From the NCBI GenBank assembly GCA_018402015.1, contig JAGYJL010000002.1:1-64000 (forward strand): a stretch of 64,000 bases of DNA, written 5' to 3'. The stretch comes from Flavobacteriales bacterium. Its GTDB lineage: Bacteria; Bacteroidota; Bacteroidia; UBA10329. The position numbers were made by a program, and so were the translations under genes. The notes beneath the pieces are model-generated. The model made no database searches. It was not told the origin of the DNA and worked only from the letters and a program-made list of their open reading frames with translations. Below are positions 37,702 through 47,236 of this stretch, in pieces. Every line of letters begins with the position of its first letter. Position 1 is the first letter of the stretch.

Positions 37702-39033
37702 TTAAAGTGAACGGACAGCCGTTTTGAATTTTCTCCCTCGGTCTTCGTAGTTCTCAAAAAGGTCGAAGCTGGCGCAAGCGGGAGATAGGAGAACAGCATC
37801 TCCTTTTTTGCCTAGATAGTAGCTGGTCTTTACTGCTTCTTCGGCCGATTGTGTGTCAACTATGGTCTCAACGATTCCCTCAAAGGCCTTATGGATCTTC
37901 TCGTTGTCGGTACCAAGGCAGATAATGGCTTTTACTTTAGCACGGACCAGATCTTCTACCATGCTGTAATCGTTGCCTTTGTCAACACCTCCTACTATCC
38001 AGATAACGGGTTGGTTCATGCACTCAAGTGCATACCATGTAGAGTTGATGTTGGTGGCTTTACTGTCGTTTATGAACTCGATACCCTGAACCTTGCCAAC
38101 GGATTCGAGTCGGTGTTCAACAGCGCTGAAATCGCTCAGACTTTCTCGGACAGTTTCTTTTCGAAGCTCCAAGAGGCGCCCCACAATTCCTGCGGCCATT
38201 GAGTTGTAGGAATTGTGTTTGCCTTGTAGTGCAAGTTCGTGTATGGACATGGTTAGATTTGAGTTATTGAGGTTTATGTTGAGATTTTCGTTTTCTAGGT
38301 AAGCACCTTCGGCTACTGTTCCGTTAAGTGTGAACGGGTAACGTTTAGCCCTGATCGAATCGGTCAATGAACTGGCTATGTTCAAGTCGTCTGAGCAGTA
38401 GATGAAAGCGTCATCCTCTGTTTGATTCTGTGCTATTCGGAATTTCGCAGCGATGTACTTATCCATGCTTCCGTAGCGGTCTAAGTGGTCTGGTGTTATG
38501 TTCAAAAGCACAGCTATGTTTATTCGGCTATCGAACATTCCGTCCAGTTGGAAACTGCTCAGTTCTAGAACCAGATAGTCGAATTCTGTGTCTGCCACTT
38601 GCCAAGCAAGGCTTTTGCCCACGTTACCGGCCAATCCAGCGTTGAGTCCGCCTTTGGTTAGCATGTGGTGCGTGAGTAACGTAGTGGTGGTTTTGCCGTT
38701 GGTTCCAGTAATGCCGATGGTTTTGGCGTTTGTGTACTGCAAGCCGAATTCAATTTCAGATATAACTGGAATGCCTTTTCCTCGAAGCGTTTGTACGAGT
38801 GGCGCAGCATCTGGAATGCCAGGACTTTTCACTACCAGGTCGGCATTCAGAATTTTCCTTTCCGAGTGTTTTCCGGTTTCAAATTCCACTCCCCATTCAG
38901 TAAGATGTTGAGCATACTTCTCCTTCAGGTTTCCCTTATCTGAAAGGAAAATCTCAAAGCCTTTTTTCTGACCCAAGTAAGCTGCGCCAGCACCGCTTTC
39001 GCCTCCACCCAATATGACCAGACGTTCTGCCAT
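37702..39033 (-). CDS. murD: UDP-N-acetylmuramoyl-L-alanine-D-glutamate ligase
   Basis: 443 residues from ATG 39033 ([16 protein letters not shown]); the longer open frame to 39090 lies within mraY and is not used. Domains: N-terminal UDP-binding, P-loop [26 protein letters not shown], then the C-terminal ligase domain with HRLESVG, FINDSKATN and LSPACASFDLF. Adds D-glutamate to UDP-MurNAc-L-Ala. The start shares one base with the mraY stop (TAATG). Confidence 0.96.
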   Translation of the reverse strand: MAERLVILGGGESGAGAAYLGQKKGFEIFLSDKGNLKEKYAQHLTEWGVEFETGKHSERKILNADLVVKSPGIPDAAPLVQTLRGKGIPVISEIEFGLQYTNAKTIGITGTNGKTTTTLLTHHMLTKGGLNAGLAGNVGKSLAWQVADTEFDYLVLELSSFQLDGMFDSRINIAVLLNITPDHLDRYGSMDKYIAAKFRIAQNQTEDDAFIYCSDDLNIASSLTDSIRAKRYPFTLNGTVAEGAYLENENLNINLNNSNLTMSIHELALQGKHNSYNSMAAGIVGRLLELRKETVRESLSDFSAVEHRLESVGKVQGIEFINDSKATNINSTWYALECMNQPVIWIVGGVDKGNDYSMVEDLVRAKVKAIICLGTDNEKIHKAFEGIVETIVDTQSAEEAVKTSYYLGKKGDAVLLSPACASFDLFENYEDRGRKFKTAVRSL

Positions 39034-40283
39034 TACCTGAGTTTGAGGGTTACCACGGTTAGTACTGCGAGCATGATTCCAACGATCCAAAATCGGCCTA
39101 CGATCTTGGCTTCGTGCATACCTTTTTTCTGAAAGTGATGATGTAATGGAGACATCAAGAAGATCCTGCGTCCTTCTCCGAATTTCTTCTTCGTGTATTT
39201 GAAGTAGCTCACTTGCATCACCACGGAGAGGTTTTCCATGAGGAAAATGCCACAGAGAATAGGAATCAGAAGTTCTTTTCTGATTGCTAGCGCGAAGACA
39301 GCGATGATGCCGCCAAGTGCCAAGCTACCCGTATCGCCCATAAAAACCTGAGCTGGGTATTGATTGTACCACAAGAAGCCAACACAAGAACCAACAAACG
39401 CGGCAATGAATATTACCAGTTCGCCCGAACCAGGTATGTACATGATATTGAGGTAATCGGCAAAAATGATGTTACCGGACACGTAAGCAAGAATGCCCAA
39501 GGTTACGCCTGCTATAGCAGAAGTTCCTGTTGCAAGTCCGTCCAGACCATCGGTTAGATTAGCTCCGTTGGAAACTGCCGTTACGATGAAGATCACAATT
39601 GGGATGAACACCAACCAACCCCAATCCGTTGCTTTTTCGCCCAAGAAGAATAAGAGCGAGCTGTAGTCGAATTCGTTGTCTTTTACAAACGGAATTGTTG
39701 TTACCAATGAGTGCTCTGCGTCTCCGTAAACAGGAGTTCGTTGCAGTTCAATGGTTTTTCCATTTATCACTGTTTCAATCGTTTCGCCACCACGTACCAG
39801 TCGCTCTTTTATAGCTACATCTTCGTTAAAATAGAGTGTGCAGGCAACGATAATCCCGATACCGATCTGGCCCATTACCTTGAATCTTCCGGCCAAACCT
39901 TCCTTGTCTCGCTTGAATACTTTGATGTAATCGTCTGCAAAACCAATGAGGCCGAGCCATACCGTGGATATGAGCATTAATATCACGTACACATTATGAA
40001 GCTGCGCGAAGAGGAGAGTTGGAATTAGAATGGAGGAAAGAATGATGATTCCGCCCATGGTCGGTGTTCCCTGCTTGGCTACTTGACCCGCAAGGTCCAG
40101 GTCTCGGACAATCTCACCTACTTGCTTCAGTTGTAGGTATTGGATCACCTTCTTTCCAATAAGCATTGAAATGATCAGAGAAGTGATGATACTTGCAGCT
40201 GCTCGGAATGAGATGTACTGGAATACTCCCGCTCCTGGCAGTTGATAATGTGTTTCAAGGAAATCGAACAGATAGTACAACAT
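39033..40283 (-). CDS. mraY: Phospho-MurNAc-pentapeptide transferase (lipid I synthase)
   Basis: 416 residues with about ten TM helices. [11 protein letters not shown], the DD pair in [21 protein letters not shown] with its catalytic Asp, and [23 protein letters not shown] are the conserved blocks, followed by [12 protein letters not shown]. It transfers phospho-MurNAc-pentapeptide to undecaprenyl phosphate. The insert at about 175-215 ([15 protein letters not shown]..) is typical of the longer Bacteroidota form. One-base overlap with murE and with murD. Confidence 0.96.
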   Translation of the reverse strand: MLYYLFDFLETHYQLPGAGVFQYISFRAAASIITSLIISMLIGKKVIQYLQLKQVGEIVRDLDLAGQVAKQGTPTMGGIIILSSILIPTLLFAQLHNVYVILMLISTVWLGLIGFADDYIKVFKRDKEGLAGRFKVMGQIGIGIIVACTLYFNEDVAIKERLVRGGETIETVINGKTIELQRTPVYGDAEHSLVTTIPFVKDNEFDYSSLLFFLGEKATDWGWLVFIPIVIFIVTAVSNGANLTDGLDGLATGTSAIAGVTLGILAYVSGNIIFADYLNIMYIPGSGELVIFIAAFVGSCVGFLWYNQYPAQVFMGDTGSLALGGIIAVFALAIRKELLIPILCGIFLMENLSVVMQVSYFKYTKKKFGEGRRIFLMSPLHHHFQKKGMHEAKIVGRFWIVGIMLAVLTVVTLKLR

Positions 40284-41743
40284 CAGCAGATCTGTTTAAG
40301 GTTGGTGGTGAGTACTTGCATGTCGTCAAAATCGTGCTTCACGCCTTTGATCTCCTGGTATTTTTCGTGCCCTTTTCCGGCCACTAGAATGATGTCTCCT
40401 GGCTGCACTAGCATGCACGCGGTTCGAATTGCCTCGGCACGGTCTACAATAGTAACCGCCTTTCGAATAAGCACTGGGTCGAGACCTGTTTTCATCTCAT
40501 CGATAATGGTCTGCGGGTCTTCGCTTCTCGGATTGTCTGAAGTCAGAATGAGCTTATCGCTCCCCTCAGCTGCAATCCGTGCCATTTCGGGGCGCTTGGT
40601 CTTGTCCCTGTCTCCTCCGCAGCCTACTAGCGTAATCAGTTTTTCTGTGCCTGTTCTTAGTTCGCGAATAGTAGAAAGCACGTTCTCCAATGCGTCAGGC
40701 GTGTGGGCGTAGTCTACAATTCCAAGAATGTTGTTTTCTGTTTTAAAGAACTGGAATCGTCCGTCTGGAGAATGAAGGTTGCTGAGTGTAGTTAGAATCT
40801 GGAGTTTCTCTTCCTTCAGCTCCAATGCTGCACCGTAAACGCTTAGAATATTGTACGCATTGAATGAGCCGATGAGCCGTGTGATCACTTCTTGTCCATC
40901 GATATTCAGAATCAACCCGGTAAGGTTGTTTTCAAGGATCTTTGCCTTTCGGTCAGCCATCGATTTTAAACCGTAGGTAACAACCTTGGCTTTGGTGTTC
41001 TGCACCATCACTGCACCGTTCTTATCGTCTGCATTAGTAAGTGCAAATGCTTTTGGCGAAAGGCCATCGAAAAGCAGTTTCTTGGCTCTTATGTAGTTGT
41101 CGAAGGTCTCGTGGTAGTCGAGGTGATCGTGAGTGATATTGGTAAAAATGGCACCTGTGAATTCGATTCCAGCCACCCTATGTTGGTCTAGTGCATGCGA
41201 ACTCACTTCCATGAAAGCATATTCGCAACCAGCCTCTACCATTTCTGCTAGGAGCTTGTTAAGATTGACCGGATCCGGTGTAGTGTGGGTTGCGGCCACC
41301 ACAGTTCCGTTGATCAGATTCCGAACCGTTGATATCAGTCCTACTTTATAGCCAAGGTTTCTGAATAGTTCGTAAAGAAGTGTAGCAGTAGTGGTTTTTC
41401 CGTTGGTTCCTGTTATTCCCACCAACTTTAGATCGGACGATGGGTTGTCGTAGAAATTCGAAGCGATGATTCCAGCAGCATAGCGGCTATTCTTCACTTG
41501 TATGTAGTTCACGTCTTTAACCAGATTTTCTGGGAGAACCTCACAGATAATGGCTAACGAACCTTGCTCAATGGCCTTTGAGATATAATCGTGGCCATCC
41601 ATAGCAGTTCCTTTCACCGCAATGAAGAGCGAGAATTTCTTTGCTTGACGGGAATCGATGCAGATGTTCTCGATGGCCACGTTTGTAGAGCCTATCACTT
41701 CCTCGATGCCAGCTTTGTACAATATGTCTTTCAGCAGTTTCAT
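40283..41743 (-). CDS. murE: UDP-MurNAc-L-Ala-D-Glu:meso-diaminopimelate ligase
   Basis: 486 residues. P-loop TGTNGKTTT at 111-119, [35 protein letters not shown], and [10 protein letters not shown] in the C-terminal domain. The DNPR sequence distinguishes meso-DAP-adding enzymes from lysine-adding ones, so the cell wall is inferred to be mDAP type. It overlaps ftsI by 4 bp. Confidence 0.96.
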   Translation of the reverse strand: MKLLKDILYKAGIEEVIGSTNVAIENICIDSRQAKKFSLFIAVKGTAMDGHDYISKAIEQGSLAIICEVLPENLVKDVNYIQVKNSRYAAGIIASNFYDNPSSDLKLVGITGTNGKTTTATLLYELFRNLGYKVGLISTVRNLINGTVVAATHTTPDPVNLNKLLAEMVEAGCEYAFMEVSSHALDQHRVAGIEFTGAIFTNITHDHLDYHETFDNYIRAKKLLFDGLSPKAFALTNADDKNGAVMVQNTKAKVVTYGLKSMADRKAKILENNLTGLILNIDGQEVITRLIGSFNAYNILSVYGAALELKEEKLQILTTLSNLHSPDGRFQFFKTENNILGIVDYAHTPDALENVLSTIRELRTGTEKLITLVGCGGDRDKTKRPEMARIAAEGSDKLILTSDNPRSEDPQTIIDEMKTGLDPVLIRKAVTIVDRAEAIRTACMLVQPGDIILVAGKGHEKYQEIKGVKHDFDDMQVLTTNLKQIC

Positions 41744-43839
41744 GATAGACGTATTACTATTTCGCGACCTTCTAAAGCGCGGGTTCCGGGAATGATCGAT
41801 TGTTGACGTACAACTCCCGATCCGATCATTTTCACTTTCAGTCCTTGGTTTTCAAGAAGGAAAAGGGCATCCATTGCGCCCATTCCAACTACGCGTGGCA
41901 CAAGGTTTTCAATAACTTCTCTGGCCCGTATCTGCACGGTGTCGCCACTGTGCGATGCTTCTGCCCATTGCGCATCTGGGTCTTTTATTTCACTTTCAAT
42001 TTCAAGTTCGTTCAACGCGGTGGTGAGACCAGATTTGTCTGTCACTTTGGAGAAAGGAATTAGGTGATCTGCCAAAGCTGGATCCGTTTGCACTTCCTCC
42101 AACATTTTGACCTGAGTTGAATAGACCTTATCAGAAATCTCCTTGAATATTGGACCGGCAACGAGGTTTCCATAGTAAACAGAGCTGGTGGGCGAATCCA
42201 CCACTACAATGCACGTGTAGCGCGGTTTGTCGGCTGGGAAATAGCCAACGAAAGACGCTTGATAGCTCTTTTCGCGATGGTAGCTTCCGCCTTTTGCAAT
42301 TTGCGCTGTACCAGTCTTACCTGCGATCTTATAATTGGCGTGCTTCAGATTACTTGCAGTTCCGTGCTCAACCACTCCTTCCATTAGGGTCTTTACTTTC
42401 CGTACCGTTTCAATGGAACAGATTCGGTCGTTGAGAACAGTTGTTGGAAATTCTCTCTCAATTTTGCCGTGTTTCTTTATGGCGTTCACCATTTTTGGCT
42501 TAACCATTACCCCATCGTTTGCCACCGCATTGTAGAAAGCAAGAATCTGTAATGGTGTCTGAAGAACTTCGTAACCAATGCTCATCCAAGGTAAAGAGAT
42601 GCCTGACCACGAAGGGTCTTTTGGTGACGGAATAGAAGGTTGTCCTTCGCCTTTTATCTCCAATCCGAGCGGCTTGTCAAGACCCATTTCGCGCAAGCGA
42701 TCAACCATCTTCTCTGGTTTTTCGCGGTAGTATTGATTTACAAGTTTGGAGATGCCAACGTTGGAGGAGATCTCGAATGCTTTCGCTACGGTTATCTTAT
42801 CGTACACTCCCGTTTTGGAGTCTTTCATGGTGGCGTTATAGTACTTCTTGATACCGCCTTCGATATCAACGCTGTCCGTAATGTCCACATATCCATCTTC
42901 CAGCAAGCAGATCAAGCTTGCTAGCTTGAAGGTTGAGCCTGGTTCTGTGGTAGAGCCAATAGCGTAGTTGTAGGTCTCGTCATAATTTCCGCTTTCCTGA
43001 AGAGTCAGATTGGCGATGGCCTTTATCTCACCGGTTTTTACTTCCATCAAAATGGCACAGCCATGATGAGCCTTGTGCTTTTCGAGTTGCATAAGCAATG
43101 CGTGCTCGGCCACATCTTGTATGTTGATGTCGATGGTTGTAATGAGATCAGAACCGTCTTCTGGCTCTATTTCATTCACATCATTCAAAGGTTTCCAATT
43201 GCCGCCAGCAATTTTTTGCATCAATCTCTTACCGCCAACACCGGCAAGTTCTTCGGAATACGCACCTTCCAATCCAACGCTGAAGCCAGGTCGGTCGTAA
43301 CCGATTGTTCTGGCGGCCAACTGCTTAAAGGGCATTGCGCGCTTGTTTTTCTGGTGATAGATCAAGCCACCTTTGTATCTGCCTAGATTGAAAATTTCAA
43401 ATTCTCGCACTTTCTTCAGATCTGTGTGGTCAACATTTCTCTTGATCAAGTGGTATTGACTTCCGTTCAGTCGGGCCTGAGTAAGTTCTCGTTTGTATGT
43501 TGAGGCAGATTTATCTTGAAATAACTTGGCCAACTGTGCCGAAAGTTGATCGATGTGTTCATCGAAATACTCATCTGATAGAGATGGAATGTTGGCGTCC
43601 CAACGGATCTCATAGATAGGTTTCGATGTTGCCAGAAGACTTCCGTCTGATGCGAAAATATTTCCACGTGCAGCTTCTATCTCTCTGAATCTGGTTGTTT
43701 GTGTTTCGGCTTTAGCCTTCCATTTTTCACCTTCCAAAAACTGTATCTGCGCAACACGACCTACTATTGCAAACGCAAACAGGCACATCAGCCCATAGGC
43801 CAGATACACGCGTTTCTTTATTTGCTTATCGTGGTTCAT
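41740..43839 (-). CDS. ftsI: Penicillin-binding protein 3 (FtsI), septal transpeptidase with PASTA domain
   Basis: 699 residues. One N-terminal TM helix (about 11-30), a dimerisation/pedestal domain, then the transpeptidase domain: active-site STFK at 302-305, SSN (in EISSNVGIS), and KTG (AGKTGTAQI). The C-terminal ~65 residues (PRVVGMGAMDALFLLENQGL) are a PASTA domain, common in Bacteroidota FtsI. Works with FtsW. It overlaps ftsL and murE by 4 bp each. Confidence 0.95.
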   Translation of the reverse strand: MNHDKQIKKRVYLAYGLMCLFAFAIVGRVAQIQFLEGEKWKAKAETQTTRFREIEAARGNIFASDGSLLATSKPIYEIRWDANIPSLSDEYFDEHIDQLSAQLAKLFQDKSASTYKRELTQARLNGSQYHLIKRNVDHTDLKKVREFEIFNLGRYKGGLIYHQKNKRAMPFKQLAARTIGYDRPGFSVGLEGAYSEELAGVGGKRLMQKIAGGNWKPLNDVNEIEPEDGSDLITTIDINIQDVAEHALLMQLEKHKAHHGCAILMEVKTGEIKAIANLTLQESGNYDETYNYAIGSTTEPGSTFKLASLICLLEDGYVDITDSVDIEGGIKKYYNATMKDSKTGVYDKITVAKAFEISSNVGISKLVNQYYREKPEKMVDRLREMGLDKPLGLEIKGEGQPSIPSPKDPSWSGISLPWMSIGYEVLQTPLQILAFYNAVANDGVMVKPKMVNAIKKHGKIEREFPTTVLNDRICSIETVRKVKTLMEGVVEHGTASNLKHANYKIAGKTGTAQIAKGGSYHREKSYQASFVGYFPADKPRYTCIVVVDSPTSSVYYGNLVAGPIFKEISDKVYSTQVKMLEEVQTDPALADHLIPFSKVTDKSGLTTALNELEIESEIKDPDAQWAEASHSGDTVQIRAREVIENLVPRVVGMGAMDALFLLENQGLKVKMIGSGVVRQQSIIPGTRALEGREIVIRLS

Positions 43840-44204
43840 TGCTCAACCTGCTCTTCTGGTTTGATCACTATTTTTTTTGGTGGCACAACACTTTCGTAAA
43901 TGCCCATTGGCTCCACTGCTTTCGCTACCTCACTTTGTTTGCTCACGAACATCAGTTCCGATCGGGTGGAGATGAATTCAGATCGCAGTTCTTTCAGTTC
44001 TCTGTTGAGTGTTTCTCCCTGTATCACACTCTTTTCGGCAAAATGACTGTTGCCGATATAGAAGATTCCAATTCCGAATAAGAACAGTAGGTATGGGATG
44101 TTATTCACCATGTTGTCTCTGGTCAGGAAACTACCATCCAACACGCCCATTATTCGTTTGGCAATGTTGTCTTGCTTGGCGATATTTTCCTTTTCGGAAC
44201 TCAT
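43836..44204 (-). CDS. ftsL: FtsL-like division protein
   Basis: 122 residues. A cytoplasmic N-terminal ~35 residues, one TM helix (NIPYLLFLFGIGIFYIG), then a short periplasmic coiled coil (NRELKELRSEFISTRSEL). Sequence conservation of FtsL is weak, so the call rests on topology, length and its fixed place between rsmH and ftsI (4-bp overlaps on both sides). Partner of FtsQ in the divisome. Confidence 0.85.
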   Translation of the reverse strand: MSSEKENIAKQDNIAKRIMGVLDGSFLTRDNMVNNIPYLLFLFGIGIFYIGNSHFAEKSVIQGETLNRELKELRSEFISTRSELMFVSKQSEVAKAVEPMGIYESVVPPKKIVIKPEEQVEQ

Positions 44205-45100
44205 TGTATGCGTTCTGCTATTCTCAGTTTGGCGCTTCTGGCGCGTGGGTTTCTTTCTATTTCCTCATCTGTTGGCAAGGCAGGCCGTTTGGTAATGGCA
44301 TCAAAAGGAACCTGCGGTTTTCCATAGAAATCCTTTTCAACCTTGCCCTCTGTGTTGCCGCTTTTTATCAAGTTCTTTACAAGTCGATCTTCTAAAGAGT
44401 GGTACGAGATGACCACCAATCTTCCGCCTTCTGCCAGCACGTTCGGCATCTGCGTAAGCATTTCTTTCAGCGCGTTCATCTCGTCATTTACTTCAATCCG
44501 AATAGCCTGAAAAACACGAGACAGGAAGCTGTTTTCTTTCCCACGTTGAGCCATCGGTAGACAGACCTGCTTGAATTGTTCGATTGTTTCAATTGGAGCA
44601 CTACTTCGAGTGGCTTCAATTGCTTTTGATAGTTTCCAAGCTTCTTTCAAGTCCGCGTTCTCTCGGAATATTCGGGCCAATTCTTCTTTCGAATACTCGT
44701 TGATGACCTTGGCTGCAGTCAGTTCAATGCCCTCAGACATTCTCATGTCCAATGGCCCGTCTGCTCGCGTACTGAATCCTCGAGTTGGCTCGTCTATTTG
44801 AAAGGATGAAATGCCCAGATCGGCCAATATTCCGTTCACGGGCAAGGCTCCGAAGTACTTCAGAAAATTGCGCACGTATCTGAAGTTGTGCGGAATGAAC
44901 GTTAAACGGCTGTCCTCTATGAGGTTCATCTGTGCATCTTTATCTTGATCGAAAGCGAACAGATGTCCGCCTTTCAATTGCTTTAAAATCTCTCGTGAAT
45001 GCCCACCCCCTCCGAAGGTGAGGTCCACGTAAATCCCATCGGGATCGATCTTTAAGCCGCTAATGCACTCCTGTAACAGGACGGGGTCATGGTAACTCAT
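44201..45100 (-). CDS. rsmH: 16S rRNA (cytosine1402-N4)-methyltransferase RsmH
   Basis: 299 residues from ATG 45100 (MSYHDPVLLQECISGL); the open frame extends to 45250 through mraZ but homology starts here. SAM-binding motif YVDLTFGGGGHS, then GILADLGISSFQID, and the C-terminal SYHSLEDRLVKN and KPLxPTxEEI-like end (RPALPTDEEIERNPRARSAKLR). Methylates 16S rRNA in the decoding centre. It overlaps the mraZ 3' end by 14 bp. Confidence 0.95.
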   Translation of the reverse strand: MSYHDPVLLQECISGLKIDPDGIYVDLTFGGGGHSREILKQLKGGHLFAFDQDKDAQMNLIEDSRLTFIPHNFRYVRNFLKYFGALPVNGILADLGISSFQIDEPTRGFSTRADGPLDMRMSEGIELTAAKVINEYSKEELARIFRENADLKEAWKLSKAIEATRSSAPIETIEQFKQVCLPMAQRGKENSFLSRVFQAIRIEVNDEMNALKEMLTQMPNVLAEGGRLVVISYHSLEDRLVKNLIKSGNTEGKVEKDFYGKPQVPFDAITKRPALPTDEEIERNPRARSAKLRIAERIQ

Positions 45101-45560
45101 CAGCCCCGCTATTAAGGCTGCCCATGACTTCTTCAGCCAGTGTGGCAATGTCTGTTTCAGGATTGCTAAGCTTCTCTTCGTAAGATGCCTTGTCCCATAT
45201 TTCCACATAGGTACCAGCACTAGAGAGAACGATGTCTTTGCGTATCTCACTGAATCCCATCAGATCTTTGGGAATCAGCAATCGGCCAGTGCCATCAAGC
45301 TCAACGATCTTAACCCCTGCAGTGAACAACCGAATGAATTCGACATTCTTTCGCACAAACCTGTTGAGTCTGTTAACGATAGACATCTTAGCATCCCACT
45401 CTGTCATTGGGTACAACTCAATGCACTTGTCGAACATGCTTCGCTTTAAAACGAAGTTGCTCTGAAGTTCAGACAGCAACTGCTTCTTCAATGCTGTAGG
45501 TAGCATGAGTCGGCCCTTGGCGTCCACTTTGCATTCATATGTCCCAATGATGTTGGTCAC
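45087..45560 (-). CDS. mraZ: MraZ, transcriptional regulator of the dcw cluster
   Basis: 157 residues with two tandem AbrB/MraZ modules, each bearing a D-x-x-G-R signature: YECKVDAKGRLMLPTALK near residue 8 and VELDGTGRLLIPKDLM near residue 87. In E. coli, MraZ represses its own operon by binding short direct repeats in 10-bp steps upstream. Matching arrays lie 38 bp upstream here (45598-45623). First gene of the leftward dcw operon. Confidence 0.95.
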   Translation of the reverse strand: MTNIIGTYECKVDAKGRLMLPTALKKQLLSELQSNFVLKRSMFDKCIELYPMTEWDAKMSIVNRLNRFVRKNVEFIRLFTAGVKIVELDGTGRLLIPKDLMGFSEIRKDIVLSSAGTYVEIWDKASYEEKLSNPETDIATLAEEVMGSLNSGADELP

Positions 45561-45597
45561 TTACGCATGGATTTATCAGGTAAAGTAATGGATTATC

Positions 45598-45623
45598 TAC
45601 CACTATTTACCACAGTTTACCAC
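45598..45623 (-). promoter_or_regulatory. Probable MraZ operator: three GTGGTA repeats
   Basis: On the minus strand GTGGTA occurs three times at exactly 10-bp steps (TACCAC on plus at 45598, 45608 and 45618), 38 bp upstream of the mraZ start. The spacing and G-rich core match MraZ boxes known from other phyla (tandem TGGG- or GTGG-type repeats with 10-bp period). Confidence 0.65.
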
Positions 45624-45705
45624 AACTGTTGAAAACTTTATAGTTCGAAATTACACAAAGGTTACGATACAGCATTATTTGTGCTGAATTGAAGTTGAAA
45701 TATAG

Positions 45706-45721
45706 GTGGTAAAATGTGGTA
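45706..45721 (+). promoter_or_regulatory. Second GTGGTA pair, opposite orientation
   Basis: GTGGTA at 45706 and 45716 on the plus strand, again with 10-bp period, pointing away from mraZ toward the divergent hydrolase gene. A further single GTGGTA is the first six bases of that gene (45811). Confidence 0.5.
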
Positions 45722-45785
45722 GTAATGTTAATAAAGGTGTTTATTCGCCTTGATTAAAACGATAATCGCCCCCTTCATTTTTGGT

Positions 45786-45793
45786 TAATTTTG
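45786..45793 (+). promoter_or_regulatory. Candidate -7 element of the hydrolase/engB transcript
   Basis: TAATTTTG matches TAnnTTTG and lies 17 bp before the GTG start at 45811. I see no convincing -33 TTG at the right distance. Confidence 0.4.
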
Positions 45794-45810
45794 GGCAGCT
45801 TTAACGGAAA

Positions 45811-46569
45811 GTGGTAAAGGAAGAATCAGGACATAGATATATTGAGCAGGGCGAAGGCCCTGTTCTTCTAGTGCTTCATGGTTTGTTCGGGGCGCTAAGC
45901 AATTTCAAGGATGTTCTGAATGAATTCTCCACCGATTATAAAGTGGTAATTCCGATAATGCCTATCTATGAATTGCCGTTGTTGAAGACCAACGTAAGGG
46001 AATTAGCGGCATACATCGATGAGTTTGTTTCATTCAAGGGTTATACTGATCTGTCCTTGCTAGGCAATTCACTGGGAGGTCACGTATCGTTGGTTTACAC
46101 CGTTGCTCATCAGGAAAATGTAAAGGCGCTTGTTCTCACGGGTAGTTCAGGGTTGTATGAAAATGCTTTTGGTGGCTCCTTTCCGAGGAGAGAGGACAAA
46201 GAATATATCCGAAAGAAAGTTGAAACAACTTTTTACGATCCAAAGAATGCTACAGACGAACTGGTGGAAGAGGTTTTTGGAATAATCAATGACAGAAACA
46301 AATTGATCCGTGTGTTAGCAATTGCTAAATCGGCCATTCGTCATAATATGAAGGATGATCTGCCCAGTATTGAGGTTCCAGTGTGTTTGATCTGGGGAAA
46401 AAATGATGGAGTTACTCCTCCGCAGGTTGCTGAAGAATTTCATTCGTTGTTACCTAATTCGGAGTTGAATTGGATTGATCAATGCGGACACGCCCCCATG
46501 ATGGAGCATCCTGCCGAATTCAATCAGATCTTGGCACCTTGGCTTAAGAAGGTCATCGCCTCAAAGTAA
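45811..46569 (+). CDS. Alpha/beta hydrolase
   Basis: 252 residues from GTG 45811; an in-frame stop at 45802 excludes an earlier start. [10 protein letters not shown] (oxyanion-hole HG), nucleophile elbow LGNSLGGH (Ser near residue 89), Asp in [10 protein letters not shown] and His in [10 protein letters not shown] complete a catalytic triad typical of esterase/epoxide-hydrolase-like enzymes. No signal peptide; the substrate is unknown. The engB gene follows after 5 bp. Confidence 0.85.
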   Translation: MVKEESGHRYIEQGEGPVLLVLHGLFGALSNFKDVLNEFSTDYKVVIPIMPIYELPLLKTNVRELAAYIDEFVSFKGYTDLSLLGNSLGGHVSLVYTVAHQENVKALVLTGSSGLYENAFGGSFPRREDKEYIRKKVETTFYDPKNATDELVEEVFGIINDRNKLIRVLAIAKSAIRHNMKDDLPSIEVPVCLIWGKNDGVTPPQVAEEFHSLLPNSELNWIDQCGHAPMMEHPAEFNQILAPWLKKVIASK

Positions 46570-46574
46570 ATTAT

Positions 46575-47183
46575 ATGATGGTGAAAGACGTTCAGTTCGT
46601 AATGAGCAACTCAGATGTTGCCAAATGCCCCAAAGCGGATAAACCTGAATACGCATTTATAGGCCGTTCCAACGTTGGAAAGTCTTCGTTGATCAACATG
46701 CTGGTCAATAAGAAGAAATTGGCCAAGACGAGTTCTACGCCTGGGAAAACGCAGTTGATAAATCATTTTCTTGTAGATGAGAATTGGTATCTGGTGGATC
46801 TTCCTGGATACGGTTATGCGAAAGTGCCAAAAGCACAGAAGCAGAAATTTGAACGGATGATCTCGAATTACATCCTTCAGCGTACTAACCTAGTCAGTGT
46901 TTTTGTGTTGGTTGACGTTAGGCACACGCCACAACAGATCGATCTGGAATTCATGGAGTGGTTGGGGATGTCGAATATTCCGTTTGCAATGGTTTTTACA
47001 AAGCTGGATAAGTTGAAACGCAGCGAGATTGACGGTAAGTTGAAGAAATACAGAGAAAAGATGCTTGAGACCTGGGAAGAGCTTCCTGTTCAGTTTCTTA
47101 CTTCTGCAGAAAGTACGGCTGGTAAAACGGAGCTATTGGAATATATCGATTCACTCAATTCGGACCTTGGAACGAAGTTTTAG
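46575..47183 (+). CDS. engB: Ribosome biogenesis GTPase EngB/YsxC
   Basis: 202 residues. G1 GRSNVGKS at 30-37, G2 STPGKTQ, G3 DLPGYGYA, G4 TKLDK, G5 TSAEST. Acts in late assembly of the large ribosomal subunit and is generally essential. Start ATG 46575 or the next codon. Co-transcribed with the hydrolase and closed by the terminator at 47188. Confidence 0.95.
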   Translation: MMVKDVQFVMSNSDVAKCPKADKPEYAFIGRSNVGKSSLINMLVNKKKLAKTSSTPGKTQLINHFLVDENWYLVDLPGYGYAKVPKAQKQKFERMISNYILQRTNLVSVFVLVDVRHTPQQIDLEFMEWLGMSNIPFAMVFTKLDKLKRSEIDGKLKKYREKMLETWEELPVQFLTSAESTAGKTELLEYIDSLNSDLGTKF

Positions 47184-47187
47184 GCAC

Positions 47188-47216
47188 AAAAAAGGCTCCT
47201 ATTAGGAGCCTTTTTT
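47188..47216. terminator. Bidirectional terminator
   Basis: A perfect 12-bp stem (AAAAAAGGCTCC / GGAGCCTTTTTT) with a 5-nt loop between convergent engB and the T9SS gene; it can act on both strands. Confidence 0.92.
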
Positions 47217-47236
47217 ATTTTATCGAATAGCTGAGA

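Noticed and set aside
37680-37799. Longer version of the MurD-like domain starting at 37799
   Set aside because: The extra 40 codons overlap the end of murD in another frame and have no homology; ATG 37679 begins right before the homologous region.
45598-45623. TACCAC triplet considered as a mini-CRISPR or simple repeat
   Set aside because: Six-base units with 10-bp period next to mraZ fit an operator much better; too short for CRISPR.
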